Positions 1 through 9,088 of a stretch of 64,000 nucleotides of DNA are shown here, in pieces. The DNA is from Chryseobacterium taichungense. Lineage in GTDB: Bacteria; Bacteroidota; Bacteroidia; Flavobacteriales; Weeksellaceae. The translations under genes and the position numbers were made by a program. Location of the stretch: positions 310,001 to 374,000 of the forward strand of contig NZ_FOBV01000003.1 of the NCBI RefSeq assembly GCF_900109935.1, in the 5' to 3' direction. Every line of letters begins with the position of its first letter. Position 1 is the first letter of the stretch. Below the pieces are notes generated by a model, which saw only the letters and a program-made list of their open reading frames with translations, was not told the origin of the DNA and did not search any database.

Positions 1-557
1 GGCATTCTCTAATCGTAAATTGATGTACAGAATATTTCCGTTGATATTTCTGACCCTTGTAAAAATCTTTTCAATCAGCATTTCCCTATCCATTGCGTCC
101 ATTAGAAAATCTTTTTCCTCATTTAGAATGTCCTGCGTAACTTCCTGCTGAAGTTTCGTCGTCTGCTTCCCGATTTCAACATAATATTTTGAAATGAGTA
201 CCGAATATTCAGGATGCTGTGCTGATAGATCCAGCATTTTATTGGAGTTCGTTACTATTTTACCCAAATATTGATAGAGATAAATGAGTTTTTTGCTCTG
301 GGTCAAGGCTGAATTCACATTTTTCAGTTGTTGATAGATGTATTCCTGAATCGCAATGATCTGCGTGATTTTATTGTTGATATCATCATACAATTCTTTT
401 TGCTTTTCATAGGAATCCAGAAAAGCCTGTTCGCTTCCTAATCGAACACCGTGGTTTACGGTGATCTGTGACAGAAGTTTGTCGTTAATCACTATTTGCT
501 GGCTTTTTACAGATGCAACAGAGAAGAAAAAAACTCCGGAAAAAAATATTTTTTTCA
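1..557 (-). CDS. Periplasmic coiled-coil conjugation protein, 3' end cut by window edge
   Basis: An open frame runs from an ATG at 557 to the window edge (185 codons, no stop), so the C-terminus is missing. It begins with a hydrophobic signal-like segment (KKIFFSGVFFFSVASVKS) and is then helical and rich in Gln, Asn and Lys. A central HPEY motif and a late VRNINGN..YINLRLEN segment recur in the gene at 1294-2019. It lies two bases beyond the 3' end of its upstream neighbour, so it is probably part of the tra operon. Homologues are usually called plasmid transfer proteins; a role as periplasmic component of the mating channel is inferred from context. Confidence 0.7.
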
Positions 558-559
558 TT

Positions 560-1285
560 TTAGAAAGATTTAATGTTATCCATGATGCTTTCAACTACTT
601 GCTTATCCCTGTTGACATAATATTGAAAGGCTCTTTTGTTACGTTTTACCTTGGCTTTAATATCCCTTATCTTTAAAAGCATATGGGTAGAATTTCTGCT
701 TATCGCCTTTACTTCACCCAAAGCATAGTCTAATAATACTTTACGTTCTGATTTTTCCATTTGGTTGATGGCTCCGTAAGACAAAATGATCCCGGTTACC
801 AGCCGTGTTACCATTTGCAGATCATCAACAAACTGAACCTGAGAAGGCAAAACAGCGATAATGGAATAGGGAGCATCGTTTATTTCATTGATAATAGCAG
901 TCTGATTGTTTGTTATTTTGGTTATTTCCCTGCTCATTGCTATTCCGGTGGGTATCGCTTGAATGGCAAATGAAACAATTCGCAATCTGTCCTGAACTTT
1001 GGTGATTTTTTCTTTAAAATTGTTCCATTGGTTTCTGTTGGCCGTTTCTACGGTGGCATTCGCAATTTGTTTTTGTCGCATTTCTTTTTGCCTGTCGTGT
1101 TCTTTCATCGTGGCATTGATTTCTATATCCATCATCGGAAATGAAACATTTTCCTGTTGCCATGCAGGGGTAGACCCACCACCGGAGGATCTCAATACCA
1201 AATAAACTAGAGGAATAAGCAAACTGACAACAATTTTATTTTTGCCACCGTAAGGTCGGCGAATCTCATTTTTCGATTTCATCAT
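560..1285 (-). CDS. Membrane-anchored coiled-coil protein of the transfer operon
   Basis: 241 residues with one N-terminal hydrophobic segment (about residues 18-32, VVSLLIPLVYLVL), a Gly/Ser hinge, then a charged helical region (residues 50-90) and a second helical half ending in YYVNRDKQVVESIMDNIKSF. The ending closely resembles that of the upstream gene (DKAIVENIMNRYKRNF), so the two look like diverged paralogues. It sits 8 bp after that gene in the same direction. No catalytic motif is visible. A structural role near the inner membrane in mating-pair formation is inferred from position beside TraG. Confidence 0.65.
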   Translation of the reverse strand: MMKSKNEIRRPYGGKNKIVVSLLIPLVYLVLRSSGGGSTPAWQQENVSFPMMDIEINATMKEHDRQKEMRQKQIANATVETANRNQWNNFKEKITKVQDRLRIVSFAIQAIPTGIAMSREITKITNNQTAIINEINDAPYSIIAVLPSQVQFVDDLQMVTRLVTGIILSYGAINQMEKSERKVLLDYALGEVKAISRNSTHMLLKIRDIKAKVKRNKRAFQYYVNRDKQVVESIMDNIKSF

Positions 1286-1293
1286 AGAAAAAT

Positions 1294-2019
1294 TTAAAAA
1301 TTCCGTTTATACCGGTTCATTATATTTTCAACAATAGCTTTGTCTGTATTGATATATCCGGCAAATGGATTAATAGAATTCCAGAATCCCAATCGGTTTG
1401 CTTTTTCTAATCGCAGTTTGATTGCTAAAAGCCAAAGCTTCAGATTTTTCACATTACCGGAAATATTATGAAGAATTTTGTAGCGGTCTCCTGCTGTTGC
1501 AAGATTCAGCTCTCCGGAAGCGAGAATATCAGAAACGTCGGTAACAATCTTTAGACTTTGCTCATACGTTTTTTGTGAAGCTTTCACCCCAAAAATGGCA
1601 TACTCAGGATGTTCTGATGCTAGTTGTACCACTTGTGATGAATAAGCATAACATTTATTGAGCTCAGAGTAGATTTCCTGTGCTTGGATTCCATTTTGTA
1701 AAGTGCCGGAAACCTCTTTTAAACCCTTCAGAATTTTATTCTGAATGTCATTAGCCGCTACCATCTGTGTTCCCACCCAGGTCTGTGCGTCCTTTAATTT
1801 TGAAGTTTCCTCAATGACTTCGTTCTGCTTGGCTTTTAGATTTTCAGAATAAAGAATCATTGCCGCTGTTACCGTAGGGTCGATGTAGGTGTTTTGGGCG
1901 AATCCCATTGTCCCCCAGAGGGAGAAAATTAGTAGAAAAACCTTCAATATAATATGGTTCGCCAGAGATGAAACGTGACGAAATCCTCTTGGGAAATTTA
2001 TAGGTTTAAACGTTTTCAT
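1294..2019 (-). CDS. Secreted coiled-coil conjugation protein (TraI/DUF4141-like position)
   Basis: 241 residues with a long N-terminal extension, then a signal peptide (hydrophobic core IILKVFLLIFSLWG, cleavage near GFAQ). The mature part is helical (ENLKAKQNEVIEETSKLKD) with an HPEY motif and a VKNLKLWLLAIKLRLEKANR segment. The start overlaps the end of traG by 14 bases, which suggests translational coupling. In Bacteroidetes transfer operons a secreted helical protein of this kind follows TraG (TraI, DUF4141); I see similarity of plan, not proof of homology. Together with the two following genes it forms a run of three related proteins. Confidence 0.6.
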   Translation of the reverse strand: MKTFKPINFPRGFRHVSSLANHIILKVFLLIFSLWGTMGFAQNTYIDPTVTAAMILYSENLKAKQNEVIEETSKLKDAQTWVGTQMVAANDIQNKILKGLKEVSGTLQNGIQAQEIYSELNKCYAYSSQVVQLASEHPEYAIFGVKASQKTYEQSLKIVTDVSDILASGELNLATAGDRYKILHNISGNVKNLKLWLLAIKLRLEKANRLGFWNSINPFAGYINTDKAIVENIMNRYKRNF

Positions 2020-5000
2020 AAGCGTAATTTTGTTTACTGATTAATTCTGAAAAACTGATATTACGGTCTTCCAGTTGCTGTGAAATGATTTTAAAAACAT
2101 TCTTTCCTTTGTTCTCTTTTTTCATCATTCTATAAAAGGAATTGATTTTTTGATCTAAAGGATTTTGGTATAAATTCACGAGTGACACTAAGTTTTCCAG
2201 ACTGTCTCCGAAGGTTTTTAAATCACCAACTATTCTGCGCAATGCTTCATCATAGTCTCCGTATTGGTGCACATAATATTCAACTGCCGATTTTTCCGGT
2301 TTTTCTGTAGTGTAGGTGAGATATTGTTCAAGCGAAACTTCATTTCCATAGACCTCTCCTTTTGAACCTCTTTTTAAGTAAAATTCTTTGAATCGGCTTC
2401 TCCCGAATTTGTTGTTGAGATTGTTGATGGTAAAAATCTTGTTTTGCTCTACTTTATTGAGCGATAGCAATGAAGCGATTTTATCAAAGTTGTCTTTGAA
2501 CTTCGTCTGGTCAAGCAAAATAAATGTATCCGAATTGTTGATGATGGAATCTTTAACCACTGCATTTCCAATAATGTCATCCAGTTCCTGCGTTACCACC
2601 ACCGCTTCTCCCCAAAATTTCCTCACCGTTTTATATAAATAAAGAATGTATCCACCCATCAATTTACTAGCAATGGCCTTCCATGCTTCTTCGATTATTA
2701 AGGCTTTTCTGCGGTCTTTTCTGAGTCTCATTTTCTGAATGAAAGTGTCCATAATAATGAGCGTTACTATCGGAAAGAGCTTGGGATTATCTTTTACATT
2801 ATCAATTTCAAAAACGATGAAAGATTCATCGAACAGCGTATTATCTGCACTTTCATTGAGCGTTGTTCCGTACCTTCCGCCTTTGTAAAAATCTTTCAGT
2901 ACAAATAAAAAGGTGCGCAGATTAAACTCTTTCTCTATAATATTATGTTTTTTATTATTCAGGTAAATAGGAAGAAATTGATCGCAATAATCATAAAACC
3001 CATTGAACGAAAGTTCTGTTACAACCAGCTTTTCTTCCAGTTCTTTTATTTTCCTGATGATGGCTTTTCTAAAGGATTCATTCCATTCTTCTGCTGATCG
3101 GGGTTGCCTGATGATGTCATTCGACTTGATTAAAATCAACTGCGTTTCATTGTATATTTTCCTTCTTTCTTCATCGTTCAGCGTGTCATACGCTTCATAC
3201 ACTTTATAGAAATTTTCGCTTTCATATTCCGGGTTATTGATGTTCTTATCAGGATGATAGAATTTCAATAATTTTCTTCCCGCTTCCTTTATTTCATCGG
3301 AACTGGCATCGAAAGTAATTCCCAAAATGTCATAGTAAGTATGCTGTCCTTTTGCTTCATTCTCATATTCCGTGAATAGATCATCTTCGTGAATGTTGTA
3401 TTTTCCGAGATATAGAATCAGTTCTTCAGAAGTTTTATTTTCATACCATCGAGTTCCAGCATTGAAATACCCGTGGTAAAACGACATCAACACATTGTCT
3501 AAAATGGATTTTTGTGCGGAAGACATTGAAGAATCCGGACCTTGCCAAATCAAGAAGATCAGGTTGGTTAAAAATTCTATTTTTTCGATATTAAATTCTT
3601 TTTGATCCATAAGAAAAGGATTCATCGTGATTGGTTTTTCTTCAGTGTATTGGATGTATCTGCCTCCCTTATATTTGCACGTTCCCGAATACGAATCTCC
3701 TGTATCAACAATGACCACGTCATAATTGTAGGTCAAATACTGCTCAATAATATTGTTCATCAGGAATGATTTCCCCGAACCTGACGGTCCTAATACAAAC
3801 TTGTTCCTGTTGTTTATTCTTCCTGTTTTCATCGGTAGATCCGATGGGTCAACTTTTAGCGGAACACCTTGTCTGTCGGTGAATCTCAGGTAGAAATTGG
3901 ACTCTTCATTGACGGGGTAACTTTCCTTAAAAAAAAAACACAAGGCCGCTTCGCTTGTCGTCATAAATAAATCATACTCCCTAAGTTCTGTTCCATTGCC
4001 CGGAATAGCTGACCGAAAGAGTTCCAATTGGTTATAAGCGTTTTTAGAAACAATGATTCCTTTCGTAAAAAGCTTGTTTTCAATCATTGACTGAATATTT
4101 TCCATTTTCTCCAGTGTCTGTGCTGAAAAAAGGATTGAAAAATGAGCATTGACAACGAGCTGTCCGTCAATGGCTATGTTATGAAGCAGGGTCTGGATTT
4201 CATCTGCTATAATGGCGTTGGACGGAGAATTGTTGGCTGCTCCTTCGTGCTTTTTCTTTTTTTTGTCGAGTTCCCTCTGCTGTTGTGCCTGAAGCGGAAT
4301 CGTAATGATCTGATTGTAGACAATGGTCTCATAATCTTCTAGTTCATTGATAAAACTAAAATTATCAACTGCTGTTTCTGCTGCTGCACCGTTACCGCCG
4401 AGAACAGAGTAAGGCTCAATTTCTGAAGGAAGATCAATATTTTCTACATCCACGTAGGAAATATTTTTTACAAACCTGTTTCCGATCTGCAAAAATTCGT
4501 TGGTGCTTTTGATATTATCAAATATGGGAGAATCGGAAAATTGCATCGACAAAACACCTGATATATAATATTCAAAATCTTTCTCAAACAAAAACTGCGG
4601 TTCACAGTCATTCTGCTTCAAAAGCATCAATACTTTCTGACATTTGTCCCGTAGTTCTTTATAGCTTTTTTCAGAGAAATTGTAATGCTTATTTTTCTTT
4701 TTCAGCTTGTCATCAATAATATCGGTAAAGAACAGAACCGTTTCAATGGTTTTGAAAAGTCTGCCGTCAAAATGTTCCGAATATTTTTGTTGTAGAAATT
4801 GGTTGGATTGTTCGGCTGAATATTTCTTTTTTGAAAAAATATCGAGCTTCTGAACAATTCTTCCTTCTCCAATGATTGATACCACCTGATTTAAAACCGT
4901 GTGGAAAGTGAGATAGCTGTCAGGATCTGCCGAATATTGCTCGACAATGTTTTTTATCTTGATCCCGATAATAGGGTTTCCGTATTGTCCGAAAAGTACA

Positions 5001-5080
5001 TCAAAATCCCAATTGAAATCCTTTCCAAGATCATATCCGATAAAAGGAATGCTAAATGCCTGTTTTTTTGTTGTTGCCAT
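2006..5080 (-). CDS. traG: TraG/VirB4-family conjugation ATPase with an inserted DnaJ-type J-domain
   Basis: 1024 residues. The N-terminal part (about 1-400) matches Bacteroidetes TraG, the VirB4-class ATPase that powers pilus assembly and transfer at the inner membrane. Walker A GPSGSGKS is at 431-438 and Walker B KALIIEEAW at about 793-800, followed by a VVVTQELDD motif. Residues ~579-646 form a complete J-domain: YYDILGI start, helix II with KLLKFYHPDK (HPD at 609-611), then a YEAYDTLNDEERR helix. TraG proteins usually have about 800-850 residues, so the extra length fits this insertion. The start overlaps traF by 29 bases. A J-domain normally recruits Hsp70/DnaK; coupling of DnaK to the secretion ATPase is inference. 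Confidence 0.93.
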   Translation of the reverse strand: MATTKKQAFSIPFIGYDLGKDFNWDFDVLFGQYGNPIIGIKIKNIVEQYSADPDSYLTFHTVLNQVVSIIGEGRIVQKLDIFSKKKYSAEQSNQFLQQKYSEHFDGRLFKTIETVLFFTDIIDDKLKKKNKHYNFSEKSYKELRDKCQKVLMLLKQNDCEPQFLFEKDFEYYISGVLSMQFSDSPIFDNIKSTNEFLQIGNRFVKNISYVDVENIDLPSEIEPYSVLGGNGAAAETAVDNFSFINELEDYETIVYNQIITIPLQAQQQRELDKKKKKHEGAANNSPSNAIIADEIQTLLHNIAIDGQLVVNAHFSILFSAQTLEKMENIQSMIENKLFTKGIIVSKNAYNQLELFRSAIPGNGTELREYDLFMTTSEAALCFFFKESYPVNEESNFYLRFTDRQGVPLKVDPSDLPMKTGRINNRNKFVLGPSGSGKSFLMNNIIEQYLTYNYDVVIVDTGDSYSGTCKYKGGRYIQYTEEKPITMNPFLMDQKEFNIEKIEFLTNLIFLIWQGPDSSMSSAQKSILDNVLMSFYHGYFNAGTRWYENKTSEELILYLGKYNIHEDDLFTEYENEAKGQHTYYDILGITFDASSDEIKEAGRKLLKFYHPDKNINNPEYESENFYKVYEAYDTLNDEERRKIYNETQLILIKSNDIIRQPRSAEEWNESFRKAIIRKIKELEEKLVVTELSFNGFYDYCDQFLPIYLNNKKHNIIEKEFNLRTFLFVLKDFYKGGRYGTTLNESADNTLFDESFIVFEIDNVKDNPKLFPIVTLIIMDTFIQKMRLRKDRRKALIIEEAWKAIASKLMGGYILYLYKTVRKFWGEAVVVTQELDDIIGNAVVKDSIINNSDTFILLDQTKFKDNFDKIASLLSLNKVEQNKIFTINNLNNKFGRSRFKEFYLKRGSKGEVYGNEVSLEQYLTYTTEKPEKSAVEYYVHQYGDYDEALRRIVGDLKTFGDSLENLVSLVNLYQNPLDQKINSFYRMMKKENKGKNVFKIISQQLEDRNISFSELISKQNYAYENV

Positions 5081-5375
5081 TCTTTAAAAGTTTATTACTG
5101 TCTAACCTTTTGGGAAAAATTAAGATGTGATCGAAGTTTTTGGTTTTGTCATACAAACCATATTTGTCCTGTCTTCTGAAGATAAGATAAACTCCGCCTG
5201 CGGTGACTGCAAGACCAAGTAAAGAGCCTAAGAGACCGAACTTCGAGAGTACCAATGCTGAAATGACCCCGCCTCCGATGACACCAACTGCGTAAAAGAT
5301 ATATTTCCCTTTGAGTCCGAAGAATATAAGGGGCTTTTTCAGCCCCTTATAAAGGTAGAATCCCATATTAGGCAA
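5052..5375 (-). CDS. traF: TraF-type inner-membrane conjugation protein (DUF4133)
   Basis: 107 residues with two adjacent hydrophobic segments (about 27-43, YAVGVIGGGVISALVLS, and 48-66, LLGSLLGLAVTAGGVYLIF), preceded by the family-typical YKGLKKPLIFFGLKGKYIF and followed by a charged tail with KNFDHILIFP. This is the Bacteroidetes TraF/DUF4133 pattern, equivalent in size and place to VirB3. It overlaps traE by 8 bases and traG by 29, so the three are likely co-translated. It probably anchors the TraG ATPase to the inner membrane. Confidence 0.88.
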   Translation of the reverse strand: MPNMGFYLYKGLKKPLIFFGLKGKYIFYAVGVIGGGVISALVLSKFGLLGSLLGLAVTAGGVYLIFRRQDKYGLYDKTKNFDHILIFPKRLDSNKLLKNGNNKKTGI

Positions 5376-5691
5376 AGAATGCTGTTACGAATTCCGGAAC
5401 TACAATCAAGAAGATCATTGCTCCCCCATAACCAAGGATCTCTTTGTTGACGTCCTGGTCACCATTCGTCCATTTATTATACACTCGGAGACCTCCGATA
5501 AAACCGACCAATCCTCCTACTGCTTTCAAAATCAGCTTGACCGGATCCCAATAATCAGTGATATCACTTGCGGCATTTGAAATAGCGGTTGCACCACCTT
5601 GTGCAAATGCTGGAGTTATCGCCATAATTGCCAAGGCTAGGGTTAGAACTTTCTTTGTTGTCACGTTTTTTGTGAAAAAATTTTTCATCAT
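5368..5691 (-). CDS. traE: TraE-type conjugation protein (DUF4134, VirB2-like)
   Basis: 107 residues: an N-terminal signal-like segment (LTLALAIMAITPAFAQGG), a mature region starting ATAISNAASDITDYWDPVK, and two hydrophobic helices (LILKAVGGLVGFIGGLRVY and GGAMIFLIVVPEFVTAFFA) separated by the conserved WTNGDQDVNKEI loop. This is the DUF4134/TraE family, which by size and topology corresponds to the VirB2 pilin-like subunit. It precedes traF with overlapping frames. The 130 bp upstream contains a small CGGAT-GGAA-ATCCG hairpin (about 5762-5775) but no obvious terminator. Confidence 0.88.
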   Translation of the reverse strand: MMKNFFTKNVTTKKVLTLALAIMAITPAFAQGGATAISNAASDITDYWDPVKLILKAVGGLVGFIGGLRVYNKWTNGDQDVNKEILGYGGAMIFLIVVPEFVTAFFA

Positions 5692-5823
5692 AATTCAAAA
5701 AATTTATAAAGGGTTAATAATCAATTGAGTGTTAAATTTTGGGCATAGAAGTCCCGGACAACGGATGGAAATCCGCTGTTAAGTCTAATAATCAGTACGT
5801 TAGATTTTGTTTAAGTTGACTAA

Positions 5824-6417
5824 CTACATAATGGATTGATAAACCTTATATCCATCGTGATTTGCAACCAATTGAACCAGGGTTTCAGAAAGATTCAGCA
5901 TCGCCTTCCAATCTTTAATTCTGGAAGTTTTCTGGTCTGCACTAACCGTGATCGGGTTTTCGCTAATCACTTCATTAGGTTTCTGATTTTCCTTTTCGGT
6001 TGATATTTTTTCCTTTTGTTCAAAATACTCTTCGCTTGATTCAGCATTTTCAGGATGTGATTGGTTTTCAATTTCGGTAAAATCCTTTTTTGATGGATTA
6101 TCGAATTCATCCAGATCTTGTTCAGATTCAAATTGTTTTCTTAAATACTCCAGATCTTGTCGTTCTTCATTTCCTTCAGTGATATCAGAATGGATTACAT
6201 TTTTATTAAAGGACTTGGGAGTGTTGAGATTTTCTACATCTTCAATCCCTATAGTTGCAGTAAGATCTTCGTACTGTTCGGAAATTTCGGACAAAGAAAA
6301 TTCCTCCGTCTCTTCTTTATAGGTTTCTTTTTCTTTCTTCAGAAACAGATCGTATACAATGTTACCTGCATAATACAACACGTAAACAGCCAGAATAGTA
6401 AGTGAAATTTTTATCAT
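5824..6417 (-). CDS. Membrane-anchored acidic protein of the transfer operon, unknown function
   Basis: 197 residues with one N-terminal transmembrane segment (ISLTILAVYVLYYAGNIVYDLF, residues 3-24), a long acidic low-complexity stretch rich in Glu, Asn and Ser (about 30-150) and a compact C-terminus (DWKAMLNLSETLVQLVANHDGYKVYQ). The position between TraA and TraE is where Bacteroidetes elements encode TraB-TraD, and the size fits, but I do not recognise a named family. The acidic linker may face the cytoplasm and contact TraA or the relaxosome; this is speculative. Confidence 0.65.
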   Translation of the reverse strand: MIKISLTILAVYVLYYAGNIVYDLFLKKEKETYKEETEEFSLSEISEQYEDLTATIGIEDVENLNTPKSFNKNVIHSDITEGNEERQDLEYLRKQFESEQDLDEFDNPSKKDFTEIENQSHPENAESSEEYFEQKEKISTEKENQKPNEVISENPITVSADQKTSRIKDWKAMLNLSETLVQLVANHDGYKVYQSIM

Positions 6418-6478
6418 TTTTTATTGATTTAGTTGTCAGTCAATCGTTGTCGTTTGTTGGTATTGAATCTTTGATTTT

Positions 6479-7147
6479 TTACCTCTTTTTAATCACTTGT
6501 ATTTTGATTTTTGAGGTTTCATTGATATATTTTATAAGTTCATCGAATGTATGTTCTACTGCATATTTTTGCTTGCCTATAAGGCTTCTGGTATTAATAG
6601 TTTGTAGGCAGTTTCTTTTAAATACCGGGCTTGGCAGCAGCATTCCATATTTTGCGAGCTCAATGTCCATTGCTTCCTGATTCAGATACTTGTAGCCTTT
6701 ATCATATTTGGAACGGATAAATATTCTTTCGGCCTCACTTTCCAGTAGTCCCAGCATATTGATGAAGACCAAAGTCGATTTTACAGAAACATCGGAATAC
6801 TCAAAAGGTGTTACGATAAAATCACTGTATATGAGCAAATCACTGTATTTTGCATCGAGCGTTCCGGCCAAATCAAAGAGATTGATCTCATCGCTTTCTT
6901 TTAAATTAATGAGAGTTTCAAAGTCTGAAAAAGGCTGCTCTTCTTCCTCGCCAATAATTTCTACATCGTACAATTTTGGAATGTCCAATAGCTCATCTTC
7001 TTTCCATTTGTGATAGAATGATTTCTGATAATCAAAATCGAAAACATTGAGTTTTCTTTCTGAAAGTGCGGTAATGTAATTGGCAAAAGCGATGGCTAAT
7101 GTCGTTTTTCCGGTTCCTCCTTTTTGGGTAGCAAATGTGATGATCAT
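6479..7147 (-). CDS. traA: ParA/MinD-like ATPase of the conjugation module
   Basis: 222 residues. The N-terminus carries the deviant Walker A of ParA ATPases (ATQKGGTGKTTLA, residues 6-18), then FDFDYQKS as the Walker A' region and NLFDLAGTLD as the Walker B-like segment. This fits TraA of Bacteroidetes conjugative elements, a ParA-type protein at the head of the tra operon. It may position the relaxosome or the secretion channel, or help partition the element. The nearest upstream gene is the relaxase (48 bp gap). No ParB gene is visible beside it. Confidence 0.85.
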   Translation of the reverse strand: MIITFATQKGGTGKTTLAIAFANYITALSERKLNVFDFDYQKSFYHKWKEDELLDIPKLYDVEIIGEEEEQPFSDFETLINLKESDEINLFDLAGTLDAKYSDLLIYSDFIVTPFEYSDVSVKSTLVFINMLGLLESEAERIFIRSKYDKGYKYLNQEAMDIELAKYGMLLPSPVFKRNCLQTINTRSLIGKQKYAVEHTFDELIKYINETSKIKIQVIKKR

Positions 7148-7195
7148 AGGTTTTAGTTGATTTTTATTGGACTGAAGATGATTTTTCCATCAACT

Positions 7196-8692
7196 TTATC
7201 GTCTCTTTTTTCGTCTTTTTTTGAGTTCATTTTCGGCAGGGTCTTTTGCAGTTCCCGAACTTTTCATCAACTCAAAAAGCATTTCGTTGACGGCTTTGTT
7301 TAATTCTGTTTTTTCATTATTTTCAGTCCGGTTTTCTGTCTGCACTTCATTGACGCTTATGGGATTCAGAAATTTTTGATATTCCTTTTCTCCGATTAAT
7401 GGTTGAAGTTCACCCACGTAATGAAATCTGGTATGAACAGCATACAGCTTTCCATCTTCGCCTTTTGTTATAGAAATATCTTTTTTTTCATCATTTGTGT
7501 TTTTGTTATTTCTAATAAAGTCCTTTACTTCAAACTGGACTTTTCGGTAGGTTTCCAAATCTTTCTTCCCTCGGTTTTCAAAAAGCATAAAGTCCTTGAT
7601 TTCTGCTTCCGGATTATTCTTCTTAAAAAATTCAAGCAGGATCTTTTTTGTTTCCTGGCTGCGAATATTATAATCCTTCAGTATTTCAAAAGTCTTCTTA
7701 TCCACCTTGTCAGAAGTAAATTCAAATACTTCATTCATTTTCATAATATCACTTCCTTTGTATACTTCTCCTGTTTTATGGTCGATCACGGTGTAGCCGA
7801 AAGGATTTTTATCTTCTTTATGATGAAAAACCATATCGATCCCGAAAACATCTTTCAGCTTTTTTTGGAGCTCGCTTTCAAAGGCAATCTTCATTTTTGA
7901 ATCATTTCCTCCGTCAGTAGTCTTCTCTTTTGGAAGCACTGCTTCATTTTTTCTATTATCCACCACTTTAAAAACCTTATTGGAATACAATTCTTTGTAT
8001 TTGCTTAATATGGCTTTCATCTGCTTAGCCCTTTTTTCATTTTTGCTGTTATCAAAAACAATCTGATCCCCTCTAATAGATTTTTGGTTTACTCCGTTTT
8101 TTAAAATGTTAAAAGAATTTTCATCACTTGTGTTTTTGCCTATCTTGTAACCATTTCTGCTGAGTAGAGTTTCCAACTGATCAAGCGAACTTATTTTGTA
8201 GTTCAGCAGCTTTTCCAGTTCTTCTTCCGGTTTCTGACCATATAATTTTTCCATTGTAACGCTTAATGCTTTTTGGGCTTTAAGCCTTTCATAACTGTCA
8301 TTGATCTTTTTCCCTGTCTGTTTATCAACCCGGGTTGAAACAATGTGTACGTGATTATTATCTGTATCCTTATGAAAAACCACAATGAAAGGCTGTTCGC
8401 CATATTTCATTTCATCCATAAAATTCTCCGTTATCTTAGTAAGCTCTTCTTTCGAATGCCCTTGAAATTTTGTAGAGATCATCGCGTGAAATTGAGGCTT
8501 CAACACTTTTTTATTCCCGATTGAAATAGCTCTTAAATAGTTTCTTACTTCTTGCTTGCTGCTTGATTCGTTAATGAATGAAGGAAAATTTTTCATCAGC
8601 ATTAATTCTCCAATGCCTTTATCAATTTTCTTATCGTTATAATGAACTCCTGGAAAACTCGGACCTGCCGGATCCATGATCTTAACAATCAT
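7196..8692 (-). CDS. Relaxase / mobilisation nuclease (MOBP-like, MobB)
   Basis: 498 residues. The N-terminal ~250 residues form a relaxase: a candidate nucleophile Tyr18 (GVHYND), FHAMIS at 68-73, and the metal-binding histidine motif NNHVHIVSTRVD with H114 and H116. The rest is a charged helical tail ending in KKRRKKRR. Such proteins nick oriT, stay bound to the 5' end and are exported through the mating channel. It overlaps the MobC-like gene by 4 bases, so the two form an operon. The tail probably binds the coupling protein, which is not seen in this window. Confidence 0.85.
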   Translation of the reverse strand: MIVKIMDPAGPSFPGVHYNDKKIDKGIGELMLMKNFPSFINESSSKQEVRNYLRAISIGNKKVLKPQFHAMISTKFQGHSKEELTKITENFMDEMKYGEQPFIVVFHKDTDNNHVHIVSTRVDKQTGKKINDSYERLKAQKALSVTMEKLYGQKPEEELEKLLNYKISSLDQLETLLSRNGYKIGKNTSDENSFNILKNGVNQKSIRGDQIVFDNSKNEKRAKQMKAILSKYKELYSNKVFKVVDNRKNEAVLPKEKTTDGGNDSKMKIAFESELQKKLKDVFGIDMVFHHKEDKNPFGYTVIDHKTGEVYKGSDIMKMNEVFEFTSDKVDKKTFEILKDYNIRSQETKKILLEFFKKNNPEAEIKDFMLFENRGKKDLETYRKVQFEVKDFIRNNKNTNDEKKDISITKGEDGKLYAVHTRFHYVGELQPLIGEKEYQKFLNPISVNEVQTENRTENNEKTELNKAVNEMLFELMKSSGTAKDPAENELKKRRKKRR

Positions 8693-9051
8693 CTTGATAG
8701 CTTTGCATAGATTTTTGTAAAGATTTCGTTCTGTTCTTTTTTCAGAATTATGATCTCTGATAACTTATCCGAAAAATTTCTGAGTTTATTTTCGCTGATA
8801 AATTTTTGACCATTTGCTATTTTTGCTACCTGATTGATATTATTTTCAATTTTTCCGAAGATGTTATCCTGTTTTTCAATGAACGCCAATACTTTTCGTC
8901 TCTCGTCATCCATCATTCTATTCTCTACGGAATTGATGATTAGACTAGTCAGGGAAATTTGTTTATTGGAACAGATTTTTTTCCAATCTTTCTTCTTTTC
9001 ACTCTTAATTCTGAAAAAAATAACTTCATCTTTTTGCTCATCAATATTCAT
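8689..9051 (-). CDS. Relaxosome accessory protein (MobA/MobC-like, ribbon-helix-helix)
   Basis: 120 residues, highly charged. The first ~55 residues (DEVIFFRIKSEKKKDWKKIC..ISLTSLIINSVENRM) have the strand-helix-helix pattern of ribbon-helix-helix proteins; the second half is a helical region with ENNINQVAKIANGQK. A small RHH protein just upstream of, and overlapping, the relaxase is the usual arrangement. It should bind oriT and guide the relaxase. Only 37 bp separate its start from the upstream gene, so oriT is probably not immediately upstream. Confidence 0.8.
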   Translation of the reverse strand: MNIDEQKDEVIFFRIKSEKKKDWKKICSNKQISLTSLIINSVENRMMDDERRKVLAFIEKQDNIFGKIENNINQVAKIANGQKFISENKLRNFSDKLSEIIILKKEQNEIFTKIYAKLSR

Positions 9052-9088
9052 CTTTCAAATTCAAATTTGATTTTAAAAATGTTGTTTT

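Noticed and set aside
7403-7900. 165-codon antisense frame inside the relaxase gene
   Set aside because: Phe/Ile-rich shadow of a Lys/Asn/Glu-rich coding strand; no domain.
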